Shown in pieces: positions 1-6,935 of a DNA stretch of 40,192 nucleotides. The stretch comes from Bacteroidota bacterium (GTDB taxonomy: Bacteria > Bacteroidota > Bacteroidia > Flavobacteriales > Flavobacteriaceae), in assembly GCA_009936675.1 (NCBI GenBank), contig JAACDY010000172.1, forward strand, positions 1-40,192, in the 5' to 3' direction. The translations under genes were made by a program, and so were the position numbers. The notes below the pieces were generated by a model. The model made no database searches, was not told the DNA's origin, and worked only from the letters and a program-made list of their open reading frames with translations. Position 1 is the stretch's first letter, and every line of letters starts with the position of its first letter.

Positions 1-91
1 CCCCTTTATCGTTAAATAACTGTATTTTAACTGTTTAATCTTCAATAATTTTATTACAATTTATTTTTTTGAATAATTTTATATTTGAAAA

Positions 92-598
92 ATGAATCTT
101 CCTCAACATCTTTTTGATATACAGAACGTCTCTTATGCTTTCATCAGCTTAATCCTTTTTTCAGTGTTGATGGGGAGCTTTTTGGTTTATTGTTTACGTA
201 CAAAAAACACGCACAAATCATACAAAGAGCAAATTGCTTTGTTGGAAGCCCGATCACTTAGGGCCCAAATGAATCCTCATTTTATTTTCAACGTTTTGAA
301 TGGTCTTCAGAGTATTTTGATCCTTAAATCGGAACAAGAAGTGAATCGTTATATGGGACATTTATCCAATTTGCTGCGCATGACTTTGGATTTGAGCAAA
401 AAAGAAGCCATCAATCTCGGTGAAGAGATCGGTTATTTGAAGAGTTATATCGAACTTCAGCGCATCCGCCATGGCCCATTTATTGCGATGAAAAATCTTG
501 GGACAGCCCATGGGTTGTTCAAGCCAACATCGACTTTACACCCACACTGTTTGCCCAGGATCAAAATCTTAATCAATACTATCAGGCCGAAAATGTAG
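92..598 (+). pseudogene. Truncated LytS/YehU-type sensor histidine kinase fragment
   Basis: The first ~127 residues look like a LytS-family (His_kinase, PF06580) sensor. There is one membrane segment (about residues 15-35), then the phospho-acceptor region with AQMNPHFIFNVLNGLQ and the helix ending YLKSYIELQRIRHG. In this family the acceptor region is followed by ~100 residues of ATPase domain (N, G boxes). Here that is absent: after RHG (about position 475) the reading frame continues with low-complexity non-homologous sequence to a TAG at 598. No LytTR response regulator lies nearby. The protein could not phosphorylate anything. The start at 92 is the only ATG consistent with the membrane segment; a TATATTTG box at 80-87 lies only 4 nt upstream. 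I infer a gene remnant left by a deletion or recombination; an assembly join cannot be excluded. Confidence 0.6.
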
Positions 599-645
599 CG
601 CAAATGGATCTGTGGCTGATTGACAATTTTTCCGACCCCAACTGA
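478..645 (+). pseudogene. Unrecognised C-terminal coding remnant
   Basis: In a different frame from the LytS fragment, an open stretch from about 478 to a TGA at 643-645 translates into plausible protein sequence (WDSPWVVQANIDFTP, then a segment ending LWLIDNFSDPN). Its composition (aromatic, Asp/Asn/Gln rich) is more protein-like than the overlapping LytS frame from the same point. It has no start codon of its own. I infer that it is the 3' end of another gene joined to the LytS remnant. I do not recognise the family. Its stop codon lies inside the 20-bp palindrome at 638-657. Confidence 0.25.
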
Positions 646-677
646 TGCATCAGTTGGAAAAACACCGAAAGGTGTTT
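638..677. repeat. 20-bp perfect palindrome followed by a GAAA-tetraloop hairpin
   Basis: Positions 638-657 (CCAACTGATGCATCAGTTGG) equal their own reverse complement. Immediately after, 660-666 (AAACACC) pair perfectly with 671-677 (GGTGTTT) across a GAAA loop at 667-670. There is no T-run after the second hairpin, so it is not a classical intrinsic terminator, though paired hairpins after a stop codon may still protect a 3' end. It could also be a scar of whatever event joined the two remnants. Confidence 0.5.
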
Positions 678-710
678 CCCCCAATAATTGACAGGTGTGG
701 GTTCAATTTT

Positions 711-732
711 GGGGGTTTTGCCTCCTTTTTTT
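711..732 (+). terminator. Putative intrinsic terminator after the lytS remnant
   Basis: A five-pair stem, GGGGG (711-715) with CCTCC (721-725, one G-U pair), closes a TTTTG loop and is followed directly by seven T residues (726-732). It reads on the plus strand, downstream of the two coding remnants and ahead of the DUF547 gene. Confidence 0.5.
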
Positions 733-794
733 ATTTACTATTTAATTGGTAAATAAAAAAAGTCCGAGAATTCCAATAATCACTACTTTAGACT

Positions 795-1490
795 ATGTTT
801 TTACGGGCTTTGATTGTAATGTTATTATGGGTAAGTGTGTCAATGGCACAGCGAAATTTACACGAGCGTTGGGAGGGTCAATTGGAGCGCTATGTTGCTC
901 CCACAGGAGCGATCAACTACAGCGATTGGAAAAAAGAAGTTCATGGGTTGGTTTCCTACCTCAAGGCCCTTGAAGATCATCCTCCACAGCCCTATTGGAC
1001 TGCTTCTGACCGCAAGGCATATTGGATCAACGTTTACAATGCTGCCACGGTGGCACTGGTACTGAAACACCATCCGCTTGAAAGCATACGCGACATTGAC
1101 AAGCCTTGGAAAACCGCTGTTTTCCATTGGGGAGATCGTTCTATGAGTCTGGAGCGCATCGAAAGGCAATTGTTGGAAATGGGTGATCCCCGTATCCTTT
1201 TTGCCTTGCACCGCGCTACGGCATCCGGCCCCGATCTTTCAAGGCAGGCCTTTCGGAGCAATACCCTAGAAAGGCAACTCGATGAGGCGGCAGTGAAGTT
1301 TTTGAACGACCCCGACCAAAACCAATGCCACGAGGACAAAACCCGGTTGTCAAGGATCTTTCTGTGGAACTTTAGGTATTTTGGTGCTTTGAAACAAAGG
1401 GTGACGCTGCTTCAAAAATACGGCTGTACGGGAGTTGATCAAAAAACAAAGTTTCGCTACCTGCCTTTCGACTGGCAGCTCAACGAATAG
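795..1490 (+). CDS. DUF547 domain-containing exported protein, divergent
   Basis: A 231-residue protein with a cleavable signal peptide (MFLRALIVMLLWVSVSMAQ) followed by a DUF547 (PF04784) domain. Recognisable family blocks are the KAYWINVYNAATVALVL segment (about residues 74-90), LESIRDI, PRILFAL and a C-terminal YLPFDWQLNE. In homologues I remember, the segment after PRIHFA reads like NCAS..CP, with two conserved cysteines. Here the equivalent residues 139-146 are HRATASGP, so both cysteines are gone. DUF547 has no firm biochemical role. The protein is expected in the periplasm or outer membrane. It stands alone between a terminator and a convergent minus-strand operon. Confidence 0.8.
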   Translation: MFLRALIVMLLWVSVSMAQRNLHERWEGQLERYVAPTGAINYSDWKKEVHGLVSYLKALEDHPPQPYWTASDRKAYWINVYNAATVALVLKHHPLESIRDIDKPWKTAVFHWGDRSMSLERIERQLLEMGDPRILFALHRATASGPDLSRQAFRSNTLERQLDEAAVKFLNDPDQNQCHEDKTRLSRIFLWNFRYFGALKQRVTLLQKYGCTGVDQKTKFRYLPFDWQLNE

Positions 1491-1525
1491 TTGTCGTGCA
1501 AGAAAATTCTTTCAAAAAGGGATAC

Positions 1526-1708
1526 TCAATTGACAATGGCATAGTAGAGCCCAAAGATCATCACATACAAAAGCCCACAAGTGACCAAAAAGATGATAAA
1601 ATAGAGGGCTCCAGAAAACCAATCGAAGCCGTCCTTGAACTGATCGATAATCTTAATCGCAACAATCAAGCAACACAGAATAAAAAGAAATGATAAAATA
1701 TAAATCAT
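1526..1708 (-). CDS. Small two-helix membrane protein, unknown function
   Basis: A 60-residue open frame with two strongly hydrophobic segments (about residues 2-20 and 34-57) separated by a short charged stretch IIDQFKDGFDWFSG. The hydrophobic pattern and plausible small-protein composition favour it over the antisense 65-residue frame, which is Lys/Asn/Asp rich and has no domain. It lies 100 bp downstream of the Rlu pseudogene on the same strand and may be the last cistron of the mevalonate operon. I do not recognise the family. Confidence 0.4.
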   Translation of the reverse strand: MIYILSFLFILCCLIVAIKIIDQFKDGFDWFSGALYFIIFLVTCGLLYVMIFGLYYAIVN

Positions 1709-1808
1709 AAGCAGGTATTTAATAGCCTTTCGGGCATTGAGGATGCCTTAAAAAACTAAGATTAGGGTTACTACAATTTACGAAAAAAAAGAAGATTGTC
1801 GGGAGTCT

Positions 1809-2570
1809 CTAGGAGATCATATTGAGGAATTGGATTTCTTTGTCGGTAAGGACACGCCACCGGCCTCTGGGGAGGTCTTTTTTGGTCAATCCGGCCAGTA
1901 GCACCCGATCCATAGACATTGCCTTTAGAGATCTTTGTTCCAATATTTTTTTAAGCAAACCCGGGGAGAGATTGGAGGCTTCGATACCAATTTCCTTTTT
2001 GGTGGCCCCTTGGATGTAGGCCGCAGATTTGACCTTGTACACCTTGTCCCGGATTCGAATGCCTTTGGTCAATGCCTCCAGGTCGGCAGCCTGAACATTT
2101 TGATCCAAAATCACCTGATAGAGGGTAGGAAAACGCGATTTGGGGTCGGCCAGTTTCTGGCGTAGTTTTTCGTCGTTGGTCATCAACAGTAGACCGGTAA
2201 CCGTTCGACCCATATCCCCCACTGGAGGTACTTTTTCGGAATGGGTACTGCGGATGAGCTCCTGCACAGATTTTTTGATCTGTCCGCCTTGGGTAGTCGC
2301 TACAAAACCCTTGGGTTTGTTCATCAAAAGATATACGGGAGGACTGTTGTTAACCTTTTGGTCGTCATAGCGCACTTGATCTCCTCTTTGCACCCGCAAT
2401 CCCATTTAGGTCACCACCTTACCGTTGACTTGCACCAAGCCCATAGCAATCAACCCATCGGCCTCACGGCGCGAACAAATGCCCGCATTGGAAAGGAATT
2501 TGTTTAAACGAATCCCCTCAGGGGAAGCAGTTCCACCCTTGGGGGCAGATTTTTTGAAATTTTCCGGCAC
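1809..2570 (-). pseudogene. RluB/RsuA-type rRNA pseudouridine synthase, broken by in-frame TAA and lacking active-site motif
   Basis: Read from a GTG at 2570, the frame gives a short basic N-terminus, an S4 RNA-binding domain (IRLNKFLSNAGICSRREADG, then VQVNGKVVT) and a TAA at 2406-2408 (codon 55). It then continues in the same frame through MGLRVQRGDQVRYDD and the synthase domain to a TAG at 1809. Homologues normally have Glu at the stop position (VVTEMG). The catalytic motif GRLDR is replaced by GDMGR (codon for the Asp is GGT at 2208-2210), and the late GRNRIVRRM-like motif is replaced by SNLSPGLLKKIL. Both catalysis and RNA contact should be lost, while flanking parts (KLDRV- and AGLTKKDLPRGRWR-like) are kept. 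It follows ubiA by 7 bp. ATG 2405 gives the synthase part alone. Confidence 0.75.
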
Positions 2571-2577
2571 GACTTTC

Positions 2578-3459
2578 TTATTTGTACATGAAATAGATGC
2601 CCAATACCCCCATAAGGATGTGGATTTTGAACATATTGTGGATCCAAAGGTACGTTTTTTGCGTCGATCTCCACCAGAGCAACAGCACTACAATGCCCAA
2701 AAAGACCACACTCCAATAGTAGTAATAAACCATCAGCCCCAAACCACTTCCAATGAGCCGGTAGATGGGGAAATGGGTCAATAGTATCAAAACAGTCAGG
2801 ATCATTTTGGTGGTGCTGTGTCCAAAAACGATGGGCAAGGTTCGGTAGGAAGTCACCCAATCGCCTTTGTAGTTCTCCAAATCCTTGACGATGTCTCGGA
2901 TCAGGATCAAGAAATACAGATAGAGGGCGTGATCAACGATCAGCCATTGAAAGTTTTTAAAATAGAGGGTGATGGCAAAAAAAGGAAAAACCACCAAGGC
3001 CGAGGCGATGATGTTACTGATCCAAAACAAGCGTTTGAGACTACTGCTATAGCCCCAAATGGCGAAAGTAAAAAATCCAAAAAACAACAGTGCTTTAAAG
3101 GAGACAAAACCTGCCGCTATCAGTGCGGCTCCGTTGAGCAAAAAATAGAGCATCAACTGACTTCTCAGTGAAATGAGGTGCTCCAACATGAATTTTTGGG
3201 GGTGGTTGATGCGGTCTCTTTCGGCATCGTAAAAATTGTTGATGATGAATCCGGCCGCGGTAGAAAAGGCGGTGGCCAAAACCAACGCAAAGAGTTGAGG
3301 ATCGAGGATTACCGACCAAAAGGGTCTTTGGGGGGCCAAAATGTAGAGGGAACTGAGGTATTGGGCGGCGATCAGCAGGGCAATGTTGTAGCCCCTTACC
3401 ATGGGAAAAGGTCCAAAGAGTGAAAGCAGAAAAGGACGAGGGGACTTGGGTGGGGTCAT
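2578..3459 (-). CDS. UbiA-family prenyltransferase (geranylgeranylglycerol-phosphate geranylgeranyltransferase-like)
   Basis: A 293-residue polytopic membrane protein of the UbiA superfamily, which transfers a prenyl group from a prenyl diphosphate to an acceptor. The first Asp-rich motif NNFYDAERD is at residues 74-82, and the second, RDIVKDLENYKGD, lies in the middle of the protein; about eight hydrophobic helices are visible. I chose ATG 3459 (MTPPKSPRPF) because an upstream in-frame start at 3567 would lie inside the preceding kinase gene. This start is 4 bp after the kinase stop. Placement after mevalonate-pathway genes fits a prenyl-diphosphate-using enzyme. The acceptor cannot be read from sequence; family members are often annotated as (S)-2,3-di-O-geranylgeranylglyceryl phosphate synthase-like. 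Confidence 0.85.
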   Translation of the reverse strand: MTPPKSPRPFLLSLFGPFPMVRGYNIALLIAAQYLSSLYILAPQRPFWSVILDPQLFALVLATAFSTAAGFIINNFYDAERDRINHPQKFMLEHLISLRSQLMLYFLLNGAALIAAGFVSFKALLFFGFFTFAIWGYSSSLKRLFWISNIIASALVVFPFFAITLYFKNFQWLIVDHALYLYFLILIRDIVKDLENYKGDWVTSYRTLPIVFGHSTTKMILTVLILLTHFPIYRLIGSGLGLMVYYYYWSVVFLGIVVLLLWWRSTQKTYLWIHNMFKIHILMGVLGIYFMYK

Positions 3460-3463
3460 GGGC

Positions 3464-4393
3464 TTAGAAGTAATGAACCACTTCGAGTCGGTAGCCTTGG
3501 AGTGCCTTTTGGGCCGCCTCCAGATCTTGGGTAAATCCCAGCACATATCCGCCCCCTCCCGAACCACAAAGCTTTAGGTAGTAGGCGTTTGTTTCCAGTC
3601 CCTTTTTCCACAGCTCGTGAAATTGGGCTGGGATCATGGGTTTAAAGTATTGCAAAACCAAAGCCGACAGTGATTTCATATTGCTCAAAAGGGATTTGAG
3701 GTTGCCTTTGAGGAAATTTTCCACACAGCGGTCGGTCATTTGGGTAAACTCGTCGCGCATCATCTTGCGAAAGCCTTCTTCTTTCATGTTTTCCAAAAAG
3801 AGGGAAACCATGGGTGCGGTGACACTGCTGCCCCCACTATCTATCAGAAAAACAGCCCCTTTGCCTTGGGCATTTTGTGCGGGGATTCCAGTGGTTTCGA
3901 TTTTGTCCTTGGAGTGAATCAGCAGGGGCAAACTCAAATAGCTATTAAGGGGATCCAAACCAGAGGACTGGCCGTGGAAATAGGATTCCATAGCAGCAAA
4001 AATACTTTTGAGACGGCTGAGTTTTTCTGGGGTCAGATCGGCTTGGGGGGAAATTTTGTCCACCGCATAGCGGTCGTAAAAGGCGGCGACCAATGCTCCA
4101 CTGCTGCCCACACCATAGCCCTGAGGGATACTGCTGTCAAAATAAAGGCGGCGATCCAAATCGGCCTGTAGGGCCTCCCAATCCAAACGCAGTAATTCTT
4201 CTGGTAAACCCTTGAGGTATTCGGTATAGTCACACAAACTTTGGTGAGAGGCAAGGGTGACCTCGGTTTCCTCCTCGGCCCACTTGAGGGTTCCCTTAAA
4301 AAAATTGTAGGGAATGGAAAGCCCTTTGGAGTCTTTGATGATACCATATTCTCCAAAGAGTAGAATTTTCGCAAAAAATAAGGGTTCTTTCAC
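3464..4393 (-). CDS. GHMP kinase, mevalonate kinase-like
   Basis: A 309-residue GHMP-superfamily kinase. It shows the N-terminal motif AKILLFGEYGIIKDSKG, the phosphate-binding loop IPQGYGVGSSGALVAAF (about residues 90-106), a substrate-side GLDPLNSYLSLPLLIHSK and the C-terminal KLCGSGGGGYVLGF. It most resembles bacterial mevalonate kinases, which phosphorylate mevalonate with ATP. Its position between mvaD and ubiA supports this. The start is GTG at 4393; no better in-frame ATG exists between the mvaD stop (TAG 4405-4403) and this codon. It is translated from the same transcript as mvaD, with a 9-bp gap. Confidence 0.85.
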   Translation of the reverse strand: MKEPLFFAKILLFGEYGIIKDSKGLSIPYNFFKGTLKWAEEETEVTLASHQSLCDYTEYLKGLPEELLRLDWEALQADLDRRLYFDSSIPQGYGVGSSGALVAAFYDRYAVDKISPQADLTPEKLSRLKSIFAAMESYFHGQSSGLDPLNSYLSLPLLIHSKDKIETTGIPAQNAQGKGAVFLIDSGGSSVTAPMVSLFLENMKEEGFRKMMRDEFTQMTDRCVENFLKGNLKSLLSNMKSLSALVLQYFKPMIPAQFHELWKKGLETNAYYLKLCGSGGGGYVLGFTQDLEAAQKALQGYRLEVVHYF

Positions 4394-4402
4394 ACTACTA
4401 AG

Positions 4403-5473
4403 CTAATTTTTTTTGGCACCATTTCCCACTTGATCCTCAATGTATTGTCCCTGTTGACAATGAACAAGCAACTCTTTTTGGATAAAATCCATAATGGGAT
4501 TGCGGTCTTGACGGGGATAGAGCAGGTGAACATTGGCTCCCGCGTCAAGGGTAAAGCACAAGGGCAAATCTGTTTGAGCTCTAAAATCCCAGACTTTTTG
4601 GAGTAGGGCCAAGGTATTGGGTTGCATCAATACAAAGCGTGGATTGGAGGTCATCATCATGGCGTGGAGGGTAAGGGCCTCGGCTTCAGTCAGGTCAATA
4701 AAACGCTCCAGATCGCCGGTAGTGAGTGCAGCTTTAATCTCTTCAAGGTGGCTATGGGCTTGTTCAAATCGTTGGGCAGCAAAAGGGTGGCCCTGCATCA
4801 GTCCATGACCCAGGGTGCTGCTCACCTTTTTTTGTCCTTTGTCCACAATCAATACCGTGTCTTGATAATCGTGGAAAATGGGGTGCCATTCCACAGCGGG
4901 CGCAATGGCATAGTGGTCGTTGCTTTGGGGGAAAGCCTTGCTTTGTCCCCATACCATTAGGGGTCCTGCAATACTTCTTGCGGCACTCCCCGACCCCAGT
5001 CGGGCCAAAAATGAGGCTTTTTGCAAAGCAGCCTCCTCCGTCCAGAGGGGGTGAAACTGTTTTTCGAAATCCACGATACATAGCGCCAATGCTGCCATGG
5101 CCGATGCAGAGGAAGCGATGCCACTGCTGTGGGGAAAGGAGTTTTGGCTGGAAATCGACAGCCGATGTCCTTCCAAAGCTGGGAAATAGGGGGTGATCCG
5201 CTCCAAAAACTGTTGAATCTTGGGGTGAAATGCGGGTTGTTTTTTTTGTTCAAACAAAAAGTCAAAGGCCGTTTCACCGGTCTGACGCGGGGAAAAGCTT
5301 ACCGCAGTAGTGGTCACACATTGGGAAAGGGTAAAACTGATGGAGGGGTTTTGGGGCAGTTGCTGGCCGTGTTTTCCCCAGTATTTGACCAAGGCAATGT
5401 TGCTGGGTGCCTGCCATTGGGTCTGATAATGTCCCTTTATGGGATCATTGAAAACAAATGATTTCTTACTCAT
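4403..5473 (-). CDS. mvaD: Diphosphomevalonate decarboxylase
   Basis: A 356-residue GHMP-fold enzyme that decarboxylates mevalonate 5-diphosphate to isopentenyl diphosphate with ATP. Signatures are NIALVKYWGKHG (catalytic-site Lys and Trp near residues 30-34), the ATP loop FPHSSGIASSASAMAAL and the late TLDAGANVHLLY, whose Asp is the family's catalytic acid. It is the first gene of the minus-strand mevalonate operon. A TATCTTTG box (5487-5480 on the minus strand) sits only 7 nt before the ATG, which would imply an almost leaderless mRNA if used. The divergent neighbour is tspO. Confidence 0.93.
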   Translation of the reverse strand: MSKKSFVFNDPIKGHYQTQWQAPSNIALVKYWGKHGQQLPQNPSISFTLSQCVTTTAVSFSPRQTGETAFDFLFEQKKQPAFHPKIQQFLERITPYFPALEGHRLSISSQNSFPHSSGIASSASAMAALALCIVDFEKQFHPLWTEEAALQKASFLARLGSGSAARSIAGPLMVWGQSKAFPQSNDHYAIAPAVEWHPIFHDYQDTVLIVDKGQKKVSSTLGHGLMQGHPFAAQRFEQAHSHLEEIKAALTTGDLERFIDLTEAEALTLHAMMMTSNPRFVLMQPNTLALLQKVWDFRAQTDLPLCFTLDAGANVHLLYPRQDRNPIMDFIQKELLVHCQQGQYIEDQVGNGAKKN

Positions 5474-5542
5474 GGATCACAAAGATAATTGATGGCCGGG
5501 GTGGAAAAAAATATAGCCGAATGAAAATGATTAGCTTTGAAG

Positions 5543-6025
5543 ATGAAAAGGAAGTTACTTTTTTCCATTGTCGGCGGTGTAATCGTCTCTATGTTGGTGG
5601 GCTTTTTGGCGGGTCAGGCCACACAAAGCTCCGTCAATACGTGGTATGCAAGCTTGGAAAAACCTTTTTTTAACCCCCCGAATTGGATATTTGCACCCGT
5701 TTGGACAGTGCTCTATCTGCTGATGGGGATTGCCGTGGGGCGGATATGGAATTATGGTATCCACCACCGCTGGGTCAAAAGTGCAGTTTACCACTTTGGA
5801 TTCCAACTCTTGGTCAATGGACTTTGGTCCTTAGTTTTTTTCGGACTGAGGAATCCCATCTGGGCTATGGTGGTGATTCTAGTCCTGCTGTTTTTGATTG
5901 TCAGAACCATACAACAGTTCAGAATCGTTGATCTTCTTGCCGCACGACTGCTTTATCCCTATTTGATTTGGGTTGTTTTTGCCACTTACCTCAATGCAGG
6001 GATTGTTTTACTCAATTTTTTGTAA
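5543..6025 (+). CDS. tspO: TspO/MBR family tryptophan-rich sensory protein
   Basis: A 160-residue five-helix membrane protein of the TspO/MBR (peripheral benzodiazepine receptor) family, which binds porphyrins and related ligands. Family hallmarks are the WYASLEKPFFNPPNWIFAPVWTVLYLLMGIA block, the central LVNGLWSLVFFGLRNPIWAM helix and YLIWVVFATYLNAGIVLLN at the end. I prefer ATG 5543 (MKRKLLFS) over the TTG two codons upstream. It is transcribed divergently from mvaD with about 70 bp between them, and is followed 30 bp later by a small membrane protein gene, probably co-transcribed. Confidence 0.93.
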   Translation: MKRKLLFSIVGGVIVSMLVGFLAGQATQSSVNTWYASLEKPFFNPPNWIFAPVWTVLYLLMGIAVGRIWNYGIHHRWVKSAVYHFGFQLLVNGLWSLVFFGLRNPIWAMVVILVLLFLIVRTIQQFRIVDLLAARLLYPYLIWVVFATYLNAGIVLLNFL

Positions 6026-6055
6026 ATTGGTATTGCAACCAAATCTATAATTATC

Positions 6056-6466
6056 ATGTTATCAAGAGCAACCTTATTCGGAACCCTTATTGGTTTTATC
6101 TTTTTGTTTTTTGGTGGGTGGATTTTTTACGACAGTCTGGCCACCGATTTTTTCTCTCAACACTATGTCAATATGCCCGCTATGATGGAGGCAGATATGA
6201 ACTATATCACCCTTGGTGTTTTGATAGAAGCCTACCTCTTGTCACTGATCTACGGAAAGTGGGCACAAGGGAACTACAACCTCCAGAGTGGCTTTAAATT
6301 CGGGGCTTTACCCGGTATTTTTGTAGGACTAGGTATCAATATGGTGATGCTAGGCACCATGGAATTACTCGACATTCAGGGCACTTTGGTCGATGCGGCA
6401 TGGAACGTAGTTTACTTCGGTATCGCAGGTACGCTAAACGGCTGGGTTTTCGAGAAACTGACTTGA
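6056..6466 (+). CDS. Four-helix membrane protein, unknown function
   Basis: A 136-residue protein with four predicted membrane helices (about residues 5-27, 50-67, 83-103 and 112-130). A short conserved-looking loop, NMPAMMEADMNY, lies between the first two helices. The glycine-rich GFKFGALPGIFVGLG segment and the later GTLVDAAWNVVYFGIAGTLNGWVF recall the arrangement in DUF1761-type small membrane proteins, but this is only a resemblance. It starts with ATG 31 bp after tspO and probably shares its transcript. Two hairpins follow it before the convergent ferredoxin gene. Confidence 0.65.
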   Translation: MLSRATLFGTLIGFIFLFFGGWIFYDSLATDFFSQHYVNMPAMMEADMNYITLGVLIEAYLLSLIYGKWAQGNYNLQSGFKFGALPGIFVGLGINMVMLGTMELLDIQGTLVDAAWNVVYFGIAGTLNGWVFEKLT

Positions 6467-6492
6467 ATTTAAACGTGTGGGAAATCAACCTT

Positions 6493-6519
6493 TAGGTTTT
6501 AAAACCTAGCGATTTTTTC
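6493..6519 (+). terminator. Putative terminator: palindromic stem with downstream T-run
   Basis: 6493-6508 (TAGGTTTTAAAACCTA) is a perfect 16-bp inverted repeat. A T-run at 6513-6518 follows after four bases. It lies 27 bp after the stop of the tspO-linked membrane protein gene, in the 154-bp gap between convergent genes. Confidence 0.45.
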
Positions 6520-6557
6520 TAAGAGGAGGGTTATTTGGGATCAATCGACAGCAAGGG

Positions 6558-6581
6558 TTCCTCTAAAATTAGAGGAATTTT
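6558..6581 (+). terminator. Intrinsic terminator hairpin between convergent genes
   Basis: TTCCTCTA (6558-6565) pairs perfectly with TAGAGGAA (6570-6577) over an AAAT loop and is followed by TTTT (6578-6581). It reads on the plus strand and lies between the membrane-protein gene (stop 6466) and the ferredoxin gene (minus-strand stop 6621). It is the second hairpin in this gap. Confidence 0.55.
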
Positions 6582-6620
6582 CCTACACTAAACGAGGGGC
6601 TAATATGGAAAGGATTCTGA

Positions 6621-6935
6621 TTATTCAGGAGCTAATTCAACTTTTAGTCCCTCTAGTTTTTTATCCATAGGAATTTGACCCCCAAGGCGGCTGTTTTCTT
6701 TAACGTGGAAAGCCTCGGACAGCATGGCTTCTTCATCTGGACTTTTCTCATTCAGGGGATGATCGCTCAACACATAGCACTGGCAAGAAGCACACATGGC
6801 CATTCCACCACAAGTCCCCTCCACGGGCAATTCGTAGGCTTTACACACCTCCATTAGGTTCATTGCCATGTCGGTGGGGGCATCGAGTTGATGGGATACC
6901 CCCTCCCGGTCAATTACTGTGATTTTGATTTCCAT
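6621..6935 (-). CDS. 2Fe-2S ferredoxin lacking the fourth cluster cysteine
   Basis: A 104-residue ferredoxin of the adrenodoxin/putidaredoxin type: beta-grasp start MEIKITVIDREG, then the cluster loop CGGMAMCASCQCYV with Cys42, Cys48 and Cys51 (plus Cys53), and an acidic helix region. Homologues end this domain with SRLGCQI, whose Cys is the fourth iron ligand. Here it is SRLGGQI: residue 86 is Gly (GGT, 6680-6678), one base from TGT. Cys53 might substitute, or cluster binding is compromised. The gene starts directly after the stop of the ferredoxin reductase (TAA then ATG), so the two are translationally linked, suggesting an electron-transfer pair. Confidence 0.85.
   Translation of the reverse strand: MEIKITVIDREGVSHQLDAPTDMAMNLMEVCKAYELPVEGTCGGMAMCASCQCYVLSDHPLNEKSPDEEAMLSEAFHVKENSRLGGQIPMDKKLEGLKVELAPE

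Noticed and set aside
1496..1693. 65-residue plus-strand open frame after the DUF547 gene
   Set aside because: It is Lys/Asn/Asp rich with no domain and lies antisense to a better small membrane-protein frame.
1709..1808. N-terminal extension of the 60-residue membrane protein through a further in-frame TAA at 1748-1750
   Set aside because: The upstream sequence is not convincingly protein-like and soon meets another stop; it is not counted with the six interrupted genes.
1822..5461. Many open plus-strand frames of 65-140 residues opposite the mevalonate operon
   Set aside because: They are shadows of minus-strand genes with clear family motifs and contain no recognisable domains.
5532..5539. 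TAGCTTTG as a promoter box for tspO
   Set aside because: It lies only 3 nt before the ATG and has no -33 partner; the match is probably chance in AT-rich DNA.
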